NCBI GenBank assembly: GCA_040218145.1
Contig: JAVJQK010000039.1
Coordinates: forward strand, 1-64,000
DNA from: Sandaracinaceae bacterium
GTDB taxonomy: Bacteria; Myxococcota_A; Polyangia; Polyangiales; Sandaracinaceae
DNA length: 64,000 nucleotides
Reading direction: 5' to 3'
Shown: in pieces, positions 59,559 to 64,000 of the stretch
How the letters are laid out: each line of letters starts with the position of its first letter
How positions within the stretch are numbered: the first letter of the stretch is position 1
Made by a program: the position numbers and the translations under genes
Notes under the pieces: generated by a model
The model's input: the letters and a program-made list of their open reading frames with translations, nothing else
What the model was told of the DNA's origin: nothing
Databases searched by the model: none

Positions 59559-59572
59559 TGCAGACTGAGGGC

Positions 59573-59908
59573 GTGACCGAAACGAGCACGCTGAAGATCG
59601 GGGAGCTGGCCCGCGCCGCGGACGTGGGCGTCGAGACGATCCGATACTACGAACGGCGCGGCCTGCTCGCTCAGCCCCCACGACGGACGTCCGGCTACCG
59701 GCAGTACCCCCCGCGGGCCGTGCGACGCGTGCGGTTCATCCGCCGCGCGCAAGCCCTCGGCTTCACGCTCAAGGAGATCGAGGATCTGCTCGCGCTTCGC
59801 GTCGACGACGACCGCTCGTGCGCAGACGTCCGCGCGCTCGCGCGGGCGAAGCTCGAGGACATCGAGCGGCGTGTCGCAGAGCTCCCGCAGGGCTGGCCGG
59901 AGGCATAG
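59573..59908 (+). pseudogene. Truncated merR, copy 2
   Basis: A 111-aa frame, nearly identical to the first about 105 residues of merR copy 1 (DVGVETIRYYERRGLLAQPP; SCADVRALARAKLEDIERRV), then diverging (LPQGWPEA) to a stop. The DNA-binding part, dimer helix and first Cys are kept, but the second and third Hg-binding Cys are lost. It may be a constitutive or dominant-negative binder, or inert. Confidence 0.8.
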
Positions 59909-59979
59909 GACGCCAGGGCCAGGGCGGGAGCGACGAGCAGCACCCCCCTTCGTCGACGAGGTCGCGGACCCAATGTTGA

Positions 59980-60855
59980 TCACAGCTCGAGCAGACGGAA
60001 GCCCTCCACGTCGACCGAGGCCGGCCCCGGGTCACCGGCTCGGGCTGCGGCGAGGATCTCGTCACCCCGCTCGGCCATCAGCGCGAGGGCGCTGCTGCTC
60101 GCCGCGACGACGCCCCCCGTCTCGTCGAGGAGAACGACAGGCTCCTCCTGTCGGTCGAGCAGCCCGACCAACGCCCGGCGCATCCGATCGCTCCCGTTCC
60201 TCGGCGTCGGAGCGGGCACCGCAGCGGCGTCGAGGATCTGGTTCAGGCTCGCGAGGACGTAGCCGAGCTCGCCGCTAGGCATGGGGCGGCATCGGCGGTG
60301 CGGGTCGCCGGAGCGGATGACCCGAACCACCGCCGAGAGCTCGACCAGGGGAGCGAGGAGCCTCGTACGGATCCGTCGTGCGGAGAGGACCACGCCGGCG
60401 AGACCGACGAGCGCGAGGAACGCGAGCGCCCACCGACCCGCCAGCCCGAGTCGCCGCGCATCCCCGTCGGCTCGCGCCATGGCTCCGCGGTTGACGTCGC
60501 CGAGCTCGGCGAGCGCGTCGGCCGCGCGAGCTCGCGCGGCCGAGTCGCCACCCAGAGCGCCCTCCGCGTTCGCGCGGATCACCCGCAGGAGCTCCGTCTC
60601 CTCGGGCTCGGTGACGTTCGACTCGGCGGAAGCCAGCGTTTCCATGAACTCCCGGCGCTGGGCCTCCGACGGCGTGGGAGCGACCAGCACCCGGAGCATC
60701 GCCTCGACGGCCTCCGCGCTGGCGACGTTCTCGTCGAGGATCCGCCCGATCGCCGGGCTCATCCGGTCGAGGAGCCCGATGCCGGCCAGGGCGGTCAACG
60801 CCTGAAGGCCGATCAGTACGGCGAGCAGGATCCGGAGCTGGCGTCCAATCTTCAT
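59980..60855 (-). CDS. HAMP-domain membrane sensor without output kinase
   Basis: A 291-aa protein starting ATG (MKIGRQLRILLAVLIGLQAL). Two membrane helices (about 5-30 and 142-162) bracket a helical sensor (about 30-140, MCP-like four-helix type). After the second come HAMP-like sequence (RIRTRLLAPLVELSAVVRVI) and a PAS-like region (LLDRQEEPVVLLDETGGVVA). No histidine kinase, MCP signalling or cyclase domain follows, so the output is unknown. Its ATG overlaps the stop of the Cys-rich gene (ATGA). Confidence 0.75.
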   Translation of the reverse strand: MKIGRQLRILLAVLIGLQALTALAGIGLLDRMSPAIGRILDENVASAEAVEAMLRVLVAPTPSEAQRREFMETLASAESNVTEPEETELLRVIRANAEGALGGDSAARARAADALAELGDVNRGAMARADGDARRLGLAGRWALAFLALVGLAGVVLSARRIRTRLLAPLVELSAVVRVIRSGDPHRRCRPMPSGELGYVLASLNQILDAAAVPAPTPRNGSDRMRRALVGLLDRQEEPVVLLDETGGVVAASSSALALMAERGDEILAAARAGDPGPASVDVEGFRLLEL

Positions 60856-61484
60856 GTCACCTTGCCACAGCAGTAGGCGCAGCGGTCCGCCGCGACGCGA
60901 GTCCCCGGAGGCACGCAGCACGTGCCGCCGCCAAGCTCCCACCCTCCGACGCAGATGGCGTCCGCGGCGCAGCAGGCCTCGTCGTAGCACGGGCCGTAGG
61001 CCGTAGGACGGCAGGAACTCTGGCACTCTCCCTCGCTGCACACGCTCCCCGCGCACTGCTCCGACCTCTCGCACCGGGCGCCGTCCGGCTGAGGCACGGC
61101 GCAGACATAGCCGCCGCGATCGGCGGGGCGACAGGCCTCGGCTCCGACGCACACCTCGCAGGAGAGCGCGGGTGATGTGATGCCGCATGCATCTCCGTCT
61201 CGGCCCGCGCGGCAACGACCCGCTCCATCGCAGCAGCCCCGGCAGGTATCCGGGTCGCACCCCCTGCAACCGGACCGGCCAGAGTTTCCGGAACTCGCAC
61301 CGCAGACGGGTCTTTCACAGGCTGAGGTGTCGTAGCGGCAGTCGAGGCCACAAGCGAGCGTCCCGCCAATGAACCCGAGCTCGACGCAGTCGACCGGGAG
61401 GGAGGAGACACCGTCCCACTCCTCGGTGCTTCCGATGATATCGTCTCCGCAGACCGGCGCGAGGCAGGCGGCCTCGCACCCGGA
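60852..61484 (-). pseudogene. Myxobacterial Cys-rich protein, 5'-truncated
   Basis: About 210 residues packed with Cys: CEAACLAPVCGDDIIGSTEE, GGTLACGLDCRYDTSACERP, CVGAEACRPADRGGYVCAVP, CYDEACCAADAICVGGWELG. The CGDxIxGxxE..C pattern is a myxobacterial Cys-rich repeat found in exported proteins. No start or signal peptide is found: the frame beyond 61484 changes to unrelated sequence at a junction with a Shedu-like gene. The downstream sensor is coupled to it. Confidence 0.7.
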
Positions 61485-61932
61485 GATCCTCCAGCTCGCG
61501 TTCGGTTGCCACGAGCTCCACCCCGAGACGACACTGGAATGGCAGTACGAAACGGACCGAGAGGATCTGCGGCCGGACTTCATGCCGGTGAAGATGGACG
61601 GCTTCGCCGACATCGTGGAGTTCAAGCTCCCGTGGCTCAAGGGCAAGCCCGTGGTGGGGCCGGCGACGCGCACGAAGCCCTCGGCCGAGGTCGACACGGC
61701 GCTCGCGCAGATCGACGAGTACGAGGAGTGGTGCGCGCAGGACGTCAACCGCCGCTGGCTCGAGGAGGAGAAGGGGATCCGGGTCCACGCGCCGATGACG
61801 TACCTCGTGATCGGGCACCAGAGCGAGTTCACGGCCGAGGACCGCCAGCGGTTCCGAAAGCGCCGAAACGCAATCATCGTTACCTACGATGAGTTCGTGG
61901 AGATGGCCCGGCACTGGTCGTGGGTTCAGTGA
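61471..61932 (+). pseudogene. Shedu-like (DUF4263) nuclease, 5'-truncated
   Basis: About 153 residues: HPEILQLAFGCHELHPETTL, DLRPDFMPVKMDGFADIVEF, KLPWLKGKPVVGPATRTKPS, AEVDTALAQIDEYEEW, then APMTYLVIGHQSEFTAEDRQ. The PD-(D/E)xK-like residues (PDF ... VEFK) and the following helix match the Shedu SduA catalytic domain of anti-phage systems. The N-terminal part is missing; the frame to the left is antisense to the Cys-rich gene. The catalytic domain itself looks whole. Confidence 0.65.
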
Positions 61933-62026
61933 AATCGGCGGTCTCGGAGCCCGAAAAATAGGTCGCTAGAATTAGGGTTCTTGCAAGCTATTGGACCGAT
62001 TCGGGGGGCAGGGCGATGCTCTCCTC

Positions 62027-62434
62027 ATGCCCTCCACCGACGCTGAGCGGGCCTTCGTCGAAGCGCTCCTTCGAGGGGTTGTCGCCCTCGAACAATACGC
62101 CGAAGAGGCGGTCGAGGTCGCCCAGGAAGCGCTCGGAGCCGCGGGGGACCCGTCAGGAGCGGACCTCTTCTATGGAGGCGTCGAGTCGGCGTACGTGGAG
62201 GCGGGGTGCCTGGCGCAGGTGCGTACCGCGCTCGAGGGACAGATCGGTCGTGCCGCGCTCACACAGGCGCTCTCGGCCGCGCTGAGCTGGATGGATGCCG
62301 AGCGCATCGAGGCGCTATCGTCCGGTGCGGACGCAGTGTCCCGCGGTCGCGCGGAGGCGTTCGGTGACCTGATCACCGAGCTCGCCATTCTGCGAGACGC
62401 GGCCACGCGTTCGACGACGGTGGGCGCAGCGTGA
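62027..62434 (+). CDS. Small helical protein coupled to tyrosine recombinase
   Basis: A 135-aa protein with ATG at 62027 (MPSTDAERAFVEALL). Helical, Ala/Glu-rich (ALEQYAEEAVEVAQEALGAA; GRAALTQALSAALSWMDAER). Its TGA overlaps the recombinase GTG. It could be a recombination-directing partner, or unrelated. The A+T-richer stretch at about 61950-62000 is a likely promoter. Confidence 0.6.
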   Translation: MPSTDAERAFVEALLRGVVALEQYAEEAVEVAQEALGAAGDPSGADLFYGGVESAYVEAGCLAQVRTALEGQIGRAALTQALSAALSWMDAERIEALSSGADAVSRGRAEAFGDLITELAILRDAATRSTTVGAA

Positions 62435-63450
62435 GCGGCGGCGATGTCGCGACGTGGCTCGAGCGGATCGAGCTCGACCCGCCGCCGCTGGCTCCCCTGG
62501 CCGCGGTGCGGCCCGATCAGCACCCGGCATGGGTCTACCTCGCGTCGCTGTCGGAAGGCTCGCGACCGGCGATGCGGTCGGCGCTCGAGGCCGCCGCTGC
62601 GATCCTATCCGGTGGCGTGTTGGATGCAGGGCGATTCCCTTGGTCCGAGCTCCGCTATCCTCACCTCCAGTTGCTCCGCGCCAGGCTCGCCGAGAGGTAT
62701 GCGCCCAAGACCACCAACCGCTACCTGAGTGCCGTCCGCGGCGTGCTCCGCGCAGCCTGGCGCCTCGGCTACATCGACACCGACACCCTGCACCGCGCCT
62801 GCGACGTCGCCGGCGTGCGCGGCAGTCGTCTACCGGCCGGGCGCGACGTGGCCATGCGCGAGCGCCAGCAGCTCTTCGACATCTGCGCCGTCGACCCCCA
62901 TCCGGCGCGCGGTGCCCGCGACGCTGCGGCCCTCGCCCTGCTCGCGGGTACCGGAGTGCGACGCGGCGAAGCGGTGGCGCTCGACCTCGCCCACATCGAT
63001 CTCGGCGACGGCGGCGTGCGCGTGCGCGGCAAAGGAGACAAGGAGCGGCGTGTCTACCTGGTCGACGGAGCACGGCGCGCGCTCGAGTGGTGGCTGAGTC
63101 TGCGGGGCTCCGATCCGGGCCCCGTTCTCTACCGGGTGCTCAAGGGCGGACACATCCGTCCGAAGCGTCTGAAGCCGGCCGCCATCGGCATCATCGTCGA
63201 ACGCCGCGTGCGCGAGGCGGCGCTGTTGCGTCGGGCGACGCCGCACGACTTTCGGCGGACGTTCACGGGGGACCTGCTCGACGCGGGAGCAGACCTGGCC
63301 GCGGCCCAGGCGCTGCTCGGACATGCGTCACCAACCACGACGGCTCGCTACGACCGGCGTGGGGAGCGCGCTCGCCGTAAGGCGGCCGAGCTCGTGGCTG
63401 TCCCCTTTTCCGTGGCTCCCGACGTCGCGCCAGGGGGCGACGGGGAGTAA
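62431..63450 (+). CDS. Tyrosine recombinase/integrase (XerC/D-like)
   Basis: A 339-aa protein starting GTG. N-terminal SAM-like core-binding domain (about 55-130: PKTTNRYLSAVRGVLRAAWR) and catalytic domain with Arg (LAGTGVRRGEAVALDLAHID), Lys (VRVRGKGDKERRVYLVDGAR), HxxR (ATPHDFRRTFTGDLLDAGAD), His (LLGHASPTTTARYDRR) and the Tyr nucleophile in TARYD. All catalytic residues are present, so it should be active. No att site or phage genes are seen nearby. Confidence 0.92.
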   Translation: MSGGDVATWLERIELDPPPLAPLAAVRPDQHPAWVYLASLSEGSRPAMRSALEAAAAILSGGVLDAGRFPWSELRYPHLQLLRARLAERYAPKTTNRYLSAVRGVLRAAWRLGYIDTDTLHRACDVAGVRGSRLPAGRDVAMRERQQLFDICAVDPHPARGARDAAALALLAGTGVRRGEAVALDLAHIDLGDGGVRVRGKGDKERRVYLVDGARRALEWWLSLRGSDPGPVLYRVLKGGHIRPKRLKPAAIGIIVERRVREAALLRRATPHDFRRTFTGDLLDAGADLAAAQALLGHASPTTTARYDRRGERARRKAAELVAVPFSVAPDVAPGGDGE

Positions 63451-63501
63451 GCCACCCCACACAGGCGCTGGCGGGCATAGGCGCTGGCGGGTATAGATGC
63501 T

Positions 63502-63560
63502 GCGGCGAGGTCGCCGACCACACCTCGATGCGCTCGCTCATCTGCCACCACGACGCGGGC
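63502..63560 (-). repeat. IS66 orfA fragment
   Basis: 59 bases, on the minus strand, match 48756-48814 of the IS66 remnant (SWWQMSERIEV coding region) with one base deleted. It is a short scar between the recombinase and the next gene. The rest of 63451-63569 has no gene. Confidence 0.65.
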
Positions 63561-63569
63561 GGTGATACC

Positions 63570-63872
63570 TCAGGTCGTCGTCCTGGCTTGCCGCTTTTGG
63601 CCCTGGATCACGCAGGCTTTCAGGGCGCTGAATCCATCCGCGACCTCTGCCGCACGTCGTAGGCTGGCAAGGGCGCCTCTGCCGGCGTCGGCGACGGCGA
63701 ACGACGCCTCATACTGTCGCCCAGTCTGGGTCGGGTCTGAGAATAGGCTCGCAACGCCGACAGCGAACACCACGTCCGAGAGGAGGGTTTTGTTGATCGA
63801 GGCGGGCTCGTCGAGTTGCTCCAGCTCCAACATCAGGGAAGTGAGACGCACGCCTCCACGGTAGGTTGCCAC
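63570..63872 (-). CDS. Hypothetical protein
   Basis: A 100-aa protein with GTG start directly after the previous stop. Helical, mid-length Leu/Ala content (RLTSLMLELEQLDEPASINK; VVFAVGVASLFSDP; ALASLRRAAEVADGFSALKA). Adjacent stop/start suggests coupling with the gene running off the right edge. No family recognised. Confidence 0.55.
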   Translation of the reverse strand: MATYRGGVRLTSLMLELEQLDEPASINKTLLSDVVFAVGVASLFSDPTQTGRQYEASFAVADAGRGALASLRRAAEVADGFSALKACVIQGQKRQARTTT

Positions 63873-64000
63873 TCACGTTCTCTCCAGCTCCGAGTGGCGG
63901 GTTCGGACGGCGTCCTGGGCATTGGGGGACGACCAGAGGTCGTCGTCCCTCACCCACCGAGTCGATAGCTTCAGCTTCATCATCGAGAGCAGCCTATCGG
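63873..64000 (-). CDS. 3' end of a hypothetical gene, truncated by window edge
   Basis: The minus strand is open from the right edge to a TGA at 63873. It reads RLLSMMKLKLSTRWVRDDDL and SSPNAQDAVRTRHSELERT. The start lies outside the window, or is one of the two Mets. It directly precedes the 63872 GTG, so the two may form an operon. Confidence 0.5.
   Translation of the reverse strand, partial: DRLLSMMKLKLSTRWVRDDDLWSSPNAQDAVRTRHSELERT

Overview
The window is very G+C-rich DNA from a large, regulation-heavy bacterial genome. Several things point to a myxobacterium of the Polyangia/Sandaracinus type: many eukaryote-like Ser/Thr kinases, hybrid histidine kinases and FHA sensors; short Cys-rich lipoproteins; myxobacterial Cys-rich repeats; and a type VI secretion (T6SS) spike cluster with pentapeptide-repeat proteins. 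This is an inference from gene content. No rRNA, tRNA or CRISPR array is visible.

Layout. 1-4946: a Ser/Thr kinase with a PEGA domain, an exported protein running off the left edge, an XRE regulator, and a divergent three-gene operon with an atypical kinase. 5078-15686: a tightly overlapping T6SS spike cassette (PAAR-like DUF4150, DUF2169-pentapeptide, pentapeptide, DUF3540, VgrG, a separate needle protein, a membrane protein and a lipoprotein). The VgrG shaft looks split over two genes. 15687-21415: small membrane and zinc-ribbon proteins, a voltage-gated-type K+ channel and a TerB-like protein. 21914-23986: a palindrome followed by coupled genes with a WGR protein and a protein that reads as three tandem dsRNA-binding domains, the most unusual gene here. 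24161-38562: signalling genes (FHA, PAS and hybrid kinases, receivers, Ser/Thr kinases including a kinase-receiver fusion, a receiver-EAL protein), with a methyltransferase remnant and a duplicated histidine-kinase fragment between them. 38659-43470: small genes, including an ArsR/SRPBCC pair, a DUF4258/MqsA-type toxin-antitoxin pair and a hemerythrin-like protein. 43506-54079: more kinases broken up by IS256, IS66 and ISL3 material, a gene of lower G+C, and a 334-bp direct repeat. 54278-59908: two copies of a Tn3-transposase-remnant/merO/merR module. One copy leads into a mercury-type uptake operon without a reductase; the other ends in a truncated merR. 59980-64000: a coupled sensor and Cys-rich gene, a head-to-head junction with a truncated Shedu-like nuclease, and an orphan tyrosine recombinase with a coupled partner.

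How it fits together. The left third is an intact secretion-spike operon beside kinases that could control it. The middle is a set of orphan phosphorelay genes. The right third is a scrap-yard of transposon ends and duplicated segments where metal-response and defence-type genes have been joined and broken.
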